A DNA stretch of 63,899 bases from Cyanobacteria bacterium UBA7753 (GCA_002481545.1 DLEF01000041.1:1-63899); one strand, 5' to 3'. Shown: positions 1 to 7,455, numbered from the stretch's first letter. Translations and numbers: made by a program. The notes: generated by a model from the sequence alone, not told the origin.

Positions 1-50
1 GTTCCGTTTTTTCTTTTTGGCTTCGCAACTCTGAAAAGAAAAAATGGAAC
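1..50. repeat. Long inverted repeat / hairpin at window edge
   Basis: Bases 1-17 pair with 34-50 in a 17-bp stem with one G-U type position. The arms are GTTCC followed by a T-rich run, and an A-rich run ending in GGAAC; the loop is 16 nt. It lies downstream of the guanine deaminase gene (minus strand) and may be its terminator, or the arm of an element that continues left of the window. It could be longer, because base 1 is inside the stem. Confidence 0.6.
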
Positions 51-135
51 ATAACTTTTCAAATAATACGTTACTTAATATCTAAATATTCATAAATATT
101 TTGTTTTATTTAAAGATACCTTTAAATAAGAGACT

Positions 136-693
136 CTATCTTGACGGTTTGTATACTGGCTCTCCGCTGTTTACGTAATATTCAAGAACATCTTCGCCTT
201 CTTTTGTAGCAATGTTTCCGTAAACCGTAATCCCTCTGTTTTTAAATTCGTTGAGCCAATCAGGTTTGAAACCTTCGTCAAACCCCGTTATTTCTTCTAC
301 TCTCTTTGATGTAACACCATAGTAAACATTTCTAATTCCAGACCACATAATTGCACCTAAGCACATTATGCAAGGCTCTGACGTTACATATAGGCTCAAA
401 TTGTAGGGAGCCAAATCATATGTACCGAGTTTCTTTTCGGCTGCTCTGATTGCGTTTACTTCCGCGTGGCAGTTACTGCACTGATCGTGTACAACGGAGT
501 TTGTCTCTTTTGAGACAAGGTTGCCTTTCTCGTCATAGATAGCAGCTAAGAACGGTCCTACGCCGTTACTGCCTATGCGTGTTTTTAAATCCGCCTGTAA
601 ATCAAGCAAAATCTCTTTTGCGTGATTTACTTTTTCAGTATCTAATGTTTCATTTGAGATTATATCTAACGTTTTTGTGTTCACTTTGTTCAT
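136..693 (-). CDS. guaD: Guanine deaminase-like zinc cytidine-deaminase family protein
   Basis: This is a cytosolic zinc hydrolase of the CMP/dCMP deaminase fold. The zinc site is visible as HAEVNAIRAA (His ligand plus catalytic Glu) and SEPCIMCLGA (PCxxC, two Cys ligands). The C-terminal half (GFDEGFKPDW and a long tail) resembles bacterial GuaD, which converts guanine to xanthine, rather than the tRNA deaminase TadA. The frame is open up to a TTG at 744, but that start has no ribosome site and overlaps nupC. I chose ATG 693, just after the nupC stop. AAGGA there is only two bases from the ATG, so GTG 684 with better spacing is also possible. It sits directly behind the nucleoside transporter and is probably co-transcribed, giving a purine uptake and salvage pair. 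The substrate is inferred from similarity. Confidence 0.8.
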   Translation of the reverse strand: MNKVNTKTLDIISNETLDTEKVNHAKEILLDLQADLKTRIGSNGVGPFLAAIYDEKGNLVSKETNSVVHDQCSNCHAEVNAIRAAEKKLGTYDLAPYNLSLYVTSEPCIMCLGAIMWSGIRNVYYGVTSKRVEEITGFDEGFKPDWLNEFKNRGITVYGNIATKEGEDVLEYYVNSGEPVYKPSR

Positions 694-704
694 TTCCTTA
701 TTTA

Positions 705-1964
705 TTAAAACATAATTCCAACGATTGTTGCAGACATAAAGCAAGTCAGAGTACCTGCGATAAGAGCTTTAACTCCGAGTTTTGCAAGGTTGCCTCTTTG
801 TGTCGGTGCGAGCTCTCCGATACCGCCGATTTGGATAGCGATAGATCCGATGTTACCGAAACTGCATAATGCAAAACTTGCAATCAAGAATGATTTAGCG
901 GTCAATGCAGCTTTGATAGAGGTTAAATCCAAATATGCAACAACTTCGTTTAATACTAATTTTTCCCCGATTAATCCGCCGACATTGGTGATATCTTGTA
1001 AAGGTACACCCATAATAAGAGCGAATATCGCAAATATTTTACCTAAGATAAATTTCAAAGATAATGCAGGGAGCCAACTCCAGTTGAGGTGGCAGTGATA
1101 ATATAATAATGAGCCGAATCCGCCCAAGAACCAGTCAATCATTGCAACCAATGAAACTAATGCAATAATCATTGCGGTAATGTTTATTGCAACCTTCATA
1201 CCGTCTCCTGCGCCTGCGGCAATAGAGTCTATAAGATTTACGTGAGTTCTTTTTACTTCTATTTTCACATCTTCCCCTGTCTTAGGTTCCTCTGTTTCAG
1301 GGTACATAATTTTTGCGATTACGATTGCTCCCGGAGCCGCCATAATAGAAGATGCGAGGATATATACGGCAGGAACGCCCATTTTGATATATACAGGCAT
1401 CATTGCACCTGATACACAAGCCAAACTGCCTGCCATTGATGTCAATAATTCTGACATCGTGAAATCTTTCAAATACGGTTTAATCATAATTTGTGCCGTA
1501 ACATTTCCGACAAAAGAGTTAGCAACCGCACATAGTGCCTCTGCCCCTGATACCTTCATCAATTTGTTCATCCATTTGCCTAAGAATGCGACAACCTTTT
1601 GCATAATACCGTAATAATAAAGAATGTTTACAAGTACTATCATAAGTATCATTGAGCAGATAAGTTGGAAAGCGAAAATCTTGGTGCCCGAGCAATAATC
1701 CGCAGTGAATTTGTTGCCCAAAATTCCGTTGAAAGCAACATTTCCGCCTGCCATTGCAAAGTCCATAAGTTTTTCAACAAAAGCACCTATCTTGATAAAT
1801 ATATATTGTCCCAAAGGTACTTTGAATATAAACAGCGCCAGTAATATTTGTAACAATAACGCCGTACCTACGGTTTTGTAATTAATCTTTTTTCTGTTGT
1901 TGGACAGTCCGTATGCGATAAGCAATAAAATGACAATCCCTATAACACCTACAAATCTTTGCAT
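705..1964 (-). CDS. nupC: Concentrative nucleoside transporter, NupC/CNT family
   Basis: This inner-membrane, cation-coupled nucleoside importer has 419 residues, a normal CNT length. It has about ten hydrophobic segments, beginning with an N-terminal helix (residues 5-22). CNT hallmarks are NSFVGNVTAQ (about residue 150), followed by GSLACVSGAMMPVYIKMGVPA, and the C-terminal CSFGNIGSIAIQIGGIG region, which forms the substrate and ion site in the family. A good Shine-Dalgarno, AAAGGAG, lies 7 nt before ATG 1964, with a TATAAT-like box further upstream at 2005-2010. The gene is followed at once by the deaminase, so imported guanosine or guanine could be fed into salvage. Family assignment is firm; exact nucleoside specificity cannot be read. 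Confidence 0.92.
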   Translation of the reverse strand: MQRFVGVIGIVILLLIAYGLSNNRKKINYKTVGTALLLQILLALFIFKVPLGQYIFIKIGAFVEKLMDFAMAGGNVAFNGILGNKFTADYCSGTKIFAFQLICSMILMIVLVNILYYYGIMQKVVAFLGKWMNKLMKVSGAEALCAVANSFVGNVTAQIMIKPYLKDFTMSELLTSMAGSLACVSGAMMPVYIKMGVPAVYILASSIMAAPGAIVIAKIMYPETEEPKTGEDVKIEVKRTHVNLIDSIAAGAGDGMKVAINITAMIIALVSLVAMIDWFLGGFGSLLYYHCHLNWSWLPALSLKFILGKIFAIFALIMGVPLQDITNVGGLIGEKLVLNEVVAYLDLTSIKAALTAKSFLIASFALCSFGNIGSIAIQIGGIGELAPTQRGNLAKLGVKALIAGTLTCFMSATIVGIMF

Positions 1965-2004
1965 TTAGAACTCCTTTAAGACACATAAATAATTCACAGT
2001 TCTA

Positions 2005-2010
2005 ATTATA
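2005..2010 (-). promoter_or_regulatory. Putative -10 box for nupC
   Basis: TATAAT on the minus strand, about 40 nt before the nupC start and upstream of its AAAGGAG site. No convincing -35 was found, so this is tentative. Confidence 0.35.
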
Positions 2011-2054
2011 GCAGAAAAATCCCGTTTAGAACAGCATTATACACGAATTTTTAC

Positions 2055-2087
2055 AATAAAAAAGCCGTAATTTTACATTACAGCTTT
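2055..2087 (-). terminator. Intrinsic terminator
   Basis: Stem AAAGCCGTAAT (2061-2071) pairs with ATTACAGCTTT (2077-2087) with one G-U pair and a 5-nt loop. On the minus strand it is followed by a T run. It ends the transcript of the interrupted small gene at 2111-2410. Confidence 0.75.
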
Positions 2088-2110
2088 TATTATAATTAAA
2101 CGTTATATAT

Positions 2111-2410
2111 TTATCGTTCCAGTTTGCCTTTTCCGAAGAAATCTTGTAGTTCTTGGTTAGTTGCCTTCATATCTGCGGATTCTTTGTTCGGAGCGATATC
2201 TTTATTGTCTCCTGGCTCTAACTGTTCTAATTCGTATATTTGTTGTTCCAGCTTGTATTATTCTTCTCGCAAATCCATATCATTAGGATTTTTTTCCAGT
2301 TCTTTTTTTACTTCCGCATATCTTGCCTTGCAATTATCAAGAGTCGCTTTCTTGTCGGAACCTCCCGGATTATTGACATTCACTCCCGATAAACCGTTAA
2401 TTGTCGTCAT
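2111..2410 (-). pseudogene. Small coiled-coil-type protein gene interrupted by an in-frame TAA
   Basis: From ATG 2410, with a strong AAAGGAGA site 8 nt upstream, the frame reads 50 codons starting MTTINGLSGV and ending NDMDLREE. It then meets TAA at 2258-2260. The same frame continues for 48 more codons of the same Glu/Lys/Gln-rich, helix-forming composition (YKLEQQIYELEQL... ending GKGKLER) to a second TAA at 2111, just before an intrinsic terminator. The second half has no start codon or ribosome site of its own at the junction. The likely reading is a roughly 99-residue protein broken by one nonsense change (CAA or TAT to TAA); a functional 50-residue product or stop readthrough remain possible. 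No known family was recognised. Confidence 0.65.
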
Positions 2411-2565
2411 ATAAAGTCTCCTTTCTATACTCGTACTTCAAAATTTTCTTACGTAAATATAAAGGAGTTCAAAAAGTGTAAATTTCACAAAATAAAAAAT
2501 TCGTTACATTTTTTACAAAAACGATTTATTTATGCAGTACATTACGTACGATGTTGATTAGAGTT

Positions 2566-2577
2566 TATATTTACCCC
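2566..2577 (-). repeat. GGGGTAAATATA repeat copy
   Basis: Exact 12-nt copy on the minus strand, 4 nt beyond the plsY stop. It is one of six exact copies in the first 25 kb (see findings). Confidence 0.7.
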
Positions 2578-2581
2578 TGCT

Positions 2582-3196
2582 CTATTCGCGGACTTTGTTT
2601 TCTTCACCTTTAATAAGACGTTTAATATTTTCGCGGTGGAGATAAATAATATAGACGGCTCCCAGTGCACAATATGCGGTATATGCTACAGGAGCATGTC
2701 CTACATAGTGCATCAAAAACGGCGACGCTACCATAGCGACGATTGAGCCCAAAGAAACATATTTTGAAAAATATGTGACTATTGCCCAAACAAGTGCAAT
2801 CAATAATCCGACCTGCCAATTAAGAGCAATCATTGTGCCGACGCCTGATGCTACGGATTTTCCGCCTTTAAATTGTAAAAATATAGGTTTGCTGTGTCCT
2901 ATGATAACAGCGATAGCTGCGAGAACAGGGAATAATCCTATTCCTCTGCATGTGCCTACATACATTGTTGCCAAGAATACAGGTAGCGCGCCTTTAAAGG
3001 CGTCTAATAACATAGTTATAAAAAACCATTTTTTACCCAAAACACGTTTTACGTTTGTTGCTCCGGTAGAGCCTGAACCTACCGTTCTGATATCTTTGCC
3101 TGTTTTAAGTTTTACGATAATATATCCCGTAGGGATTGAGCCGATTAAATAAGCCCCTATAATAACTATTCCTAATATAATAAAAAGTTGTGCCAT
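2582..3196 (-). CDS. plsY: Glycerol-3-phosphate acyltransferase PlsY
   Basis: PlsY is an integral inner-membrane enzyme that moves an acyl group from acyl-phosphate to glycerol-3-phosphate, the first step of phospholipid synthesis. The protein has 204 residues, typical of the family. Visible PlsY motifs are the N-terminal GSIPTGYIIVKLKTGKDIR segment, GSGSTGATNVKRVLG, then GHSKPIFLQFKGGKSVASGVG, covering the known catalytic loops. About six hydrophobic helices are present. I chose ATG 3196 over the longer TTG-started frame (3226) because AGGAG lies 7-8 nt before 3196 and the following residues MAQLFIILGIVI match PlsY N-termini. The gene stands alone; the interrupted small gene lies 170 nt downstream on the same strand. 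Confidence 0.95.
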   Translation of the reverse strand: MAQLFIILGIVIIGAYLIGSIPTGYIIVKLKTGKDIRTVGSGSTGATNVKRVLGKKWFFITMLLDAFKGALPVFLATMYVGTCRGIGLFPVLAAIAVIIGHSKPIFLQFKGGKSVASGVGTMIALNWQVGLLIALVWAIVTYFSKYVSLGSIVAMVASPFLMHYVGHAPVAYTAYCALGAVYIIYLHRENIKRLIKGEENKVRE

Positions 3197-3390
3197 AATA
3201 TTTCTCCTATATCTATAATATAACAACCAAGGCTTTTTCTCAGATTGTTAAGTTTTGTAAAAGCAATTTATTCTCATGTGTTATTCTAAGGTAAACATGT
3301 GGAATTATAAAAGTAGAGAAAAAATGAGTTGCAAAAAACACTAACTAATCGATGCAACCTACGGAGAAAAAATTAATCACAAAAGAGATC

Positions 3391-3417
3391 TTTATATGCA
3401 TTTGTGTTGCATATAAA
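3391..3417. promoter_or_regulatory. Perfect 10-bp dyad in the leader of the first small-protein gene
   Basis: TTTATATGCA (3391-3400) and TGCATATAAA (3408-3417) are exact reverse complements around a 7-nt loop. They end 26 nt before ATG 3444. This could be an operator for a dimeric regulator or an RNA hairpin in the 5' leader. No poly-T follows, so it is not an intrinsic terminator. Confidence 0.55.
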
Positions 3418-3443
3418 TAACAAAAGCAAAAGAGTAGTAAATC

Positions 3444-3674
3444 ATGAGTTTAATTGATGGCATTAGAACTAAATTTAACGTTGGCGGAGTAAATCCTTTC
3501 ACCCCAAGCAGAATTGCGAGCGTATCGGCAGGCGGTAGTGAAGCTACGAGTGGCAGCGCAAAAAAAGGCTGGGAAGCATACCATAACGGTGAAAATCCTA
3601 ACGGTTTGAACGGCGGATTCCTCTCTGACGGAACCGGTGAAGGCGGTGCCCATAAATTAAATATGTATATGTAA
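3444..3674 (+). CDS. Small Gly-rich protein, paralogue 1 (C-terminal NGLNGGFLS motif)
   Basis: A 76-residue protein of unrecognised family with no signal peptide and no membrane segment. It is rich in Gly, Asn and Ser. Its last 24 residues (NGLNGGFLSDGTGEGGAHKL and then NMYM) are nearly identical to the end of the protein encoded at 3939, while the N-terminal halves share only a short basic-aromatic start (IRTKFNVGG versus ISKYFGG). The two genes also share a 13-nt ribosome-site sequence, AAAGAGTAGTAAA, 1-2 nt before ATG, and matching terminators. The pattern of variable front and fixed tail suggests that the tail is a recognition or assembly element; function unknown. Reality of the gene is supported by the paralogue and the terminator. 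Confidence 0.75.
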   Translation: MSLIDGIRTKFNVGGVNPFTPSRIASVSAGGSEATSGSAKKGWEAYHNGENPNGLNGGFLSDGTGEGGAHKLNMYM

Positions 3675-3704
3675 TACGTAAGAAATCAGATAATATATAA
3701 CAAC

Positions 3705-3738
3705 AAGAGGTCGATTTTAAGTAATCGCCTCTTTTTTG
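3705..3738 (+). terminator. Intrinsic terminator after small protein 1
   Basis: AAGAGG-T-CGATT pairs with AATCG-CCTCTT with one bulged T, followed by TTTTGTT. It has almost the same stem as the terminator after the paralogue at 4205-4236. Confidence 0.85.
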
Positions 3739-3740
3739 TT

Positions 3741-3752
3741 GGGGTAAATATA
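3741..3752 (+). repeat. GGGGTAAATATA repeat copy
   Basis: Exact 12-nt copy just after the terminator of small protein 1. The match to the copy at 18565 extends to 16 nt, GGGGTAAATATAGTGT. Confidence 0.7.
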
Positions 3753-3778
3753 GTGTTTGAGCAGAATATGGAGCAGAT

Positions 3779-3802
3779 GTCATGCAGAATTTATTTCAGC
3801 AT
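3779..3802 (-). repeat. TGCTGAAATAAATTCAGCA-type palindromic repeat
   Basis: On the minus strand this reads ATGCTGAAATAAATTCTGCA followed by TGAC, with one difference from the copy at 22234-22257. A shorter copy is at 9447-9463. It is a short interspersed palindrome in intergenic DNA. Confidence 0.55.
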
Positions 3803-3860
3803 ATGAAAAAAGGACGAGGAACCTAATCACCTTGTTAAGTTTTGTAACGAACTTATGAGA

Positions 3861-3895
3861 AATTAATCAATTTTTAGAAAGAGTAAAACTTTATA
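3861..3895 (+). promoter_or_regulatory. Promoter-like element shared with the EF-hand gene
   Basis: AATTAATCAATTTT (3861-3874) and ACTTTATA (3888-3895) recur identically and with the same 27-nt offset at 14591-14625, upstream of an unrelated gene on the same strand. Here the element lies about 45-80 nt before ATG 3939. Conserved boxes at fixed spacing fit a promoter, perhaps for an alternative sigma factor or with an activator site. Confidence 0.6.
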
Positions 3896-3938
3896 AACAT
3901 GTAAGATAGTATAACTATGGGAATAAAGAGTAGTAAAA

Positions 3939-4178
3939 ATGGTAGCATTAGGTAAAGATTTAATTAGCAAATATTTTGGCGGTGCCGATACAAAAATTGG
4001 CGGAATGTCTCCTGCCTTTCATACCGAAAGAGTCGCAGGTGCTCCTTCTTCAATAAGCAGACCGAACGGTGTCGCTGAAGGATATGCAAACGGACAAGGT
4101 ATTAACGGTTTAAATGGCGGATTTCTTAGCAGAGGAACCGGCGAAGACGGTGCCCACAAGTTAAATGTATATTACTAA
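3939..4178 (+). CDS. Small Gly-rich protein, paralogue 2 (C-terminal NGLNGGFLS motif)
   Basis: A 79-residue protein of unknown function, paralogous to the one at 3444. The conserved tail is NGLNGGFLSRGTGEDGAHKL followed by NVYY. The middle (residues 20-50) is a different Ser/Pro/Gly-rich stretch. There is no signal peptide, no transmembrane segment and no cysteine. The start at ATG 3939 follows the same AAAGAGTAGTAAA leader as the paralogue, an unusual site without the full AGGAGG core. It has its own upstream promoter-like element and its own terminator, so the pair are separate transcription units from a tandem duplication. A precursor peptide, a structural subunit or a secreted-effector tail are all conceivable; none is shown. 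Confidence 0.75.
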   Translation: MVALGKDLISKYFGGADTKIGGMSPAFHTERVAGAPSSISRPNGVAEGYANGQGINGLNGGFLSRGTGEDGAHKLNVYY

Positions 4179-4204
4179 ACATATAATAGTCAGATAACAA
4201 TATA

Positions 4205-4236
4205 AAAAAGAGACGATTTTTTAATCGCCTCTTTTT
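4205..4236 (+). terminator. Intrinsic terminator after small protein 2
   Basis: AAGAG-A-CGATT pairs with AATCG-C-CTCTT around a short T loop, then a T run. Its stem is nearly identical to that at 3705-3738. It may also serve the convergent activase gene on the minus strand. Confidence 0.8.
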
Positions 4237-4265
4237 CAATGTTATATTTTTCTTGCGGTAACGGA

Positions 4266-5279
4266 TTAACCGATATCCCATTTCCCGCAGGTGCTGCCCC
4301 AACGAGCGATGATGTTGCCTTTGACATCGTTGATTTTCTCAATATGAGCAGGTCCGTCATAATCTTCAACAATCGTAATGACTTCGCAGTTGTTAGAACA
4401 TCCCGTGCACTGGCATGTGATTGATTGGAAGTTCATATTACCGACATTCCAGCCTTTGAATGTTGTATCGTTGCCTGTATACTGGTGATTTTCCATTGCT
4501 AACAATGCGGCACCTATAGCACCCATTGTTTGGTGATGATCAGGAACAACAATCTCTGTTTGAAGAGCCTCTTCAAATGCCTTAACCATACCTGAGTTTG
4601 ATGCAACCCCACCCTGGAAGGATACGGTTGGTAATAACTCTTTACCCAATGCAAGGTTACTCAAATAGTTTCTTACCAATGCTTGGCAAAGACCGTACAA
4701 TAAATCTTCTACAGGATAGCCGAGCTGTTGTTTGTGGATTAAGTCAGACTCTGCGAAAACACCGCAACGACCTGCGATACGTGCAGGGTTGTCTGATTTT
4801 AGAGCCGTTTCTCCGAAAATTTCAATCGGAACATTCAATCTCTGTGCCTGATGGTCTAAGAAACTTCCCGTCCCTGCCGCACAAACCGTGTTCATAGCGA
4901 AATCTGTAACGATACCGTCACGCAGGATTATGATTTTACTGTCCTGACCGCCGATTTCAAGAATTGTTTGTACATTAGGGATGAATGTTGCAGCTGCAAC
5001 CGCGTGAGCGGTGATTTCGTTCTTTACGATATCAGCACCAACAAGTGCGCCTGCAAGGTTTCTTCCTGAACCTGTCGTTCCGACACCCATAATGTCATAT
5101 TCTCTGTTTGCTGCTTTTGCCTGTTCAACGATTTTATTTAAACCTGACTGAACAGCTACAACAGGTTTACCTGCTGTTTTAAGCATGTATGAATCTATAT
5201 ATTGACCTTTTTCATCAATGACCGCAAGCTTTGTCGTAACAGAGCCTACGTCTATTCCTAAGTAAGATGTTATACCCAT
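4266..5279 (-). CDS. 2-hydroxyacyl-CoA dehydratase activase-like ATPase (BadF/BadG/BcrA/BcrD family)
   Basis: This is a 337-residue ASKHA-fold ATPase of the HgdC type. Members use ATP and a [4Fe-4S] cluster at a dimer interface to push an electron into a partner CoA dehydratase or reductase. Visible motifs are the phosphate loop GIDVGSVTTKLAV (residues 8-20), GVGTTGSGR (66-73), EIGGQDSK (108-115), then the two family cluster cysteines in TVCAAGTGSF (Cys133) and GRCGVFAESD (Cys172), and FQGGVASN (221-228). Beyond the usual 260 residues is an extra cysteine group (Cys289, 291, 294, 298 and 331) that may hold another metal cluster. The ribosome site AGAGGG lies before ATG 5279. No dehydratase subunit is in the window, so its partner must be elsewhere. 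Such proteins are oxygen-labile and typical of strict anaerobes. Confidence 0.88.
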   Translation of the reverse strand: MGITSYLGIDVGSVTTKLAVIDEKGQYIDSYMLKTAGKPVVAVQSGLNKIVEQAKAANREYDIMGVGTTGSGRNLAGALVGADIVKNEITAHAVAAATFIPNVQTILEIGGQDSKIIILRDGIVTDFAMNTVCAAGTGSFLDHQAQRLNVPIEIFGETALKSDNPARIAGRCGVFAESDLIHKQQLGYPVEDLLYGLCQALVRNYLSNLALGKELLPTVSFQGGVASNSGMVKAFEEALQTEIVVPDHHQTMGAIGAALLAMENHQYTGNDTTFKGWNVGNMNFQSITCQCTGCSNNCEVITIVEDYDGPAHIEKINDVKGNIIARWGSTCGKWDIG

Positions 5280-5427
5280 AATTCCCTCTTATAATTCTTC
5301 TGATTAATATTATAACACGGACAAAATTTGAAAATAAACCCTTCGTTTGTTATTTCCTTTTTACGTGCTAAAACACTTTGCTTTAGAGTGTATCAGATAT
5401 TTCAAATGCTTAAAATCTCTTCCGTTT

Positions 5428-5640
5428 TTATTTGAAAGCACGATATACGATTGCGGCACCTATTGCACCTAATGCGGCAAGTCCGCCGGCTGCGATAAGA
5501 ACATTGCGTCTGTCTTCTTTGTCATTAGGTAACAAAGTCTTTTTTACTTCTTCTTTATCAGGTAGGACTGTTTTGCGGTTACTCTTTGAGGTTGCCGCTA
5601 TGTCTGTTTCTGTTATTCCCGGTATTGTTCTTATGTTCAT
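5428..5640 (-). CDS. Small tail-anchored membrane protein
   Basis: A 70-residue protein of no recognised family. It has a polar, charged N-terminal 45 residues (MNIRTIPGITETDIAATS...) and a single C-terminal hydrophobic Gly/Ala-rich helix at about residues 47-66, ending in a short basic tail YRAFK. This is a tail-anchor layout, with the N-terminus most likely in the cytoplasm. AAAGG lies 6 nt before ATG 5640, so I prefer it to the TTG three bases earlier. Its start resembles two other proteins here (TIxG[IL] near residue 5: see findings). It is a single gene between the activase and alanine racemase. Confidence 0.65.
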   Translation of the reverse strand: MNIRTIPGITETDIAATSKSNRKTVLPDKEEVKKTLLPNDKEDRRNVLIAAGGLAALGAIGAAIVYRAFK

Positions 5641-5773
5641 CAATAACCTTTTACACCCTTCATTGTTTTAAGTAACCGCAATAAAAAATTTTGCTAGTGC
5701 ATGACATCTGTTTTACATTTCTTAACGTAAGCCGAAAATGCTGTTTCTGCAAATAATAACCGCCTTTTAGCGG

Positions 5774-5785
5774 TATATTTACCCC
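5774..5785 (-). repeat. GGGGTAAATATA repeat copy
   Basis: Exact minus-strand copy in the alr upstream region, overlapping by one base a small ACCGC/GCGGT hairpin at 5759-5774. Confidence 0.65.
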
Positions 5786-5790
5786 TGCCC

Positions 5791-5819
5791 CTGTCACTTT
5801 AATTTTTTTCTTCTATAAT
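5791..5819 (+). promoter_or_regulatory. alr promoter implying a leaderless mRNA
   Basis: CTGTCA (5791-5796), 17-nt spacer, perfect TATAAT (5814-5819). The ATG of alr begins 7 nt after the -10 box, where transcription would start, and there is no Shine-Dalgarno site. Confidence 0.6.
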
Positions 5820-5825
5820 GAAGTT

Positions 5826-6959
5826 ATGAAAAATACACGTTTAACACAATTGAATACGCACAGAGATGCGTGGGTAGAAATAAATCTCGATTCGGTCGAG
5901 AATAATATAAGAGAATTTAGAAAAAATATTCCTGCGGATATGAAAATTCTCGGGATATTAAAAGCTGATGCATACGGGCATGGTGCACAAATGTTGGCTC
6001 CTGTTATGTTAGCGTCAGGTATGGATATGCTTGGGGTTGCCTCTATCGATGAAGGCTTAGACCTTAGGAAAGAAAAAATATCCTGTGATATTTTGGTCGT
6101 CGGTGCGGCTCCTGTTTGGGCGTTTGAAGTCGCTGCGGAAAATGATATATCACTTTCAATATTTTCAGATAAGCATTTGGACTCCTGCAAACAAGCGTAT
6201 GAAAGAACGGGTATTAAACCGAAAGTACATATTAAACTTGATACGGGCATGAACAGAATAGGTTTGGAGCCAGACTATGCGGTTGAGTTTATAAAAAAAG
6301 TTCAAAACAGTGATTTCGTTGATTTAAAAGGAATATTCTCACATCTTGCAAACGCGGAAGATGTAGAAAAGACCAAAAAACAGTTTGATTGTTGGAACAG
6401 TATTGTTAATGCCGTTGATACCGACGGGCTTTTGCTCCATATCCTTAATACGGCAGGTTCAATGACGTACAATGATAAAGATGTGAAATCTAACATGGTA
6501 AGAATAGGAATTTCCATTTACGGGCTGTATCCTGATTTGGCACCGAAAACATTGTTTTATCCTAAATTAAAACAGGTAATAGGGCTCAAGGGCAGAATAA
6601 CTAATTTACACACCATGAAAAAGGGCAGCGGTATCAGTTACGGCTATTCTTATATCGCGGATAAAGACACCCTCGTCGCAACTATTCCTATCGGTTACGC
6701 AGACGGTGTCCCGAGGATTTTATCAAACAAAATATACGGCGAAGTTAACGGTAAAAAAGTAAAACAAATCGGAAATATCACAATGGATCAGATGATGTTT
6801 GATGTGACGGGGACGGATGTCAAAGAAGGTGATATTATTACGTTATTGAACGATAAGGATTTGACCGTTGATGATTGGGCAAAGATTGCGGGTACAATAA
6901 ATTACGAACTCCCTTGCAGATTGAAAGTAAGACTCCCGAGAGTTTACGTCAGAGGTTAG
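5826..6959 (+). CDS. alr: Alanine racemase
   Basis: A PLP-dependent cytosolic enzyme that makes D-alanine for peptidoglycan. The 377 residues match the family. The PLP lysine is Lys46 in LKADAYGHGA. The second catalytic base is Tyr272 in SGISYGYSY, and the GYADGVPR segment (290-297) that follows in the barrel-to-C-domain junction is present. The C-terminal beta domain ends INYELPCRLKVRLPRVY. ATG 5826 is chosen because it fits Alr N-termini (AWVEINLDSVENNI at residues 15-28) and because a perfect TATAAT ends 6 nt earlier, so translation is probably leaderless. It stands alone. Confidence 0.96.
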   Translation: MKNTRLTQLNTHRDAWVEINLDSVENNIREFRKNIPADMKILGILKADAYGHGAQMLAPVMLASGMDMLGVASIDEGLDLRKEKISCDILVVGAAPVWAFEVAAENDISLSIFSDKHLDSCKQAYERTGIKPKVHIKLDTGMNRIGLEPDYAVEFIKKVQNSDFVDLKGIFSHLANAEDVEKTKKQFDCWNSIVNAVDTDGLLLHILNTAGSMTYNDKDVKSNMVRIGISIYGLYPDLAPKTLFYPKLKQVIGLKGRITNLHTMKKGSGISYGYSYIADKDTLVATIPIGYADGVPRILSNKIYGEVNGKKVKQIGNITMDQMMFDVTGTDVKEGDIITLLNDKDLTVDDWAKIAGTINYELPCRLKVRLPRVYVRG

Positions 6960-7097
6960 ACCTCGCAGAAGAGTAAATTATATGTACCTTTATTTACCCC
7001 AAATTGTAAATTTTTATTAAAAAAACATGTTAATCTTGTAAATAATTCGGGCACAAAATACTTTTATAAAATATAATGATGTGTAGGAGTGTCAATA

Positions 7098-7397
7098 ATG
7101 TTTGATAATTTAAAAAAATCTGTCGAAAAGTTAAACAAGATTAATCCTAAATCTTTGTTAACAGGCTTTGTACAATCACAAAGAGTACACAGCAAAGATT
7201 ATCATGAATTATTGAATGTTGACACTGAATTAGAGTTTATTGCTGACAACAGAAGACTGGAAGCGATGGTCAGCGCGGAAATAAAGGCGGATTTCCCTGA
7301 TATCAGTGAATCGTCTTTAGAATTATTAACGGATGCAACTATGCACCTGATTAGAAAGAAACAGCTTCAAGCCACAGACGACATTGTATTCAAGTAA
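7098..7397 (+). CDS. Small helical protein of unknown function
   Basis: A 99-residue, charged, mostly alpha-helical soluble protein (MFDNLKKSVEKLNKINP...) with no signal, membrane segment or cysteine. TAGGAG lies 8 nt before ATG 7098, which decides against the in-frame GTG at 7089. It is followed by a strong terminator, so it is an independent transcript. No family recognised. The last 50 residues (ISESSLELLTDATMHLIRKK) look like a compact helical domain, possibly an adaptor or antitoxin-like partner, but nothing in the neighbourhood supports a role. Confidence 0.65.
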   Translation: MFDNLKKSVEKLNKINPKSLLTGFVQSQRVHSKDYHELLNVDTELEFIADNRRLEAMVSAEIKADFPDISESSLELLTDATMHLIRKKQLQATDDIVFK

Positions 7398-7430
7398 GTC
7401 GTCACGGGAAAATTATTCCACAATTTTTTT

Positions 7431-7455
7431 AAGCGGGCCATGTGCCCGCTTTTGT
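7431..7455 (+). terminator. Intrinsic terminator
   Basis: Perfect stem AAGCGGGC (7431-7438) with GCCCGCTT (7444-7451), 5-nt loop, T-rich tail. It follows the 99-residue gene. Confidence 0.9.

Noticed and set aside
136..744. Long TTG start of the deaminase
   Set aside because: It overlaps the transporter gene by 40 nt with no ribosome site and adds residues unlike the family. The start is more likely at or after 693.
2124..2414. 96-codon plus-strand frame
   Set aside because: Antisense to the interrupted small gene, which has a strong ribosome site and a terminator. The plus frame has a Ser/Phe-rich nonsense product and no site.
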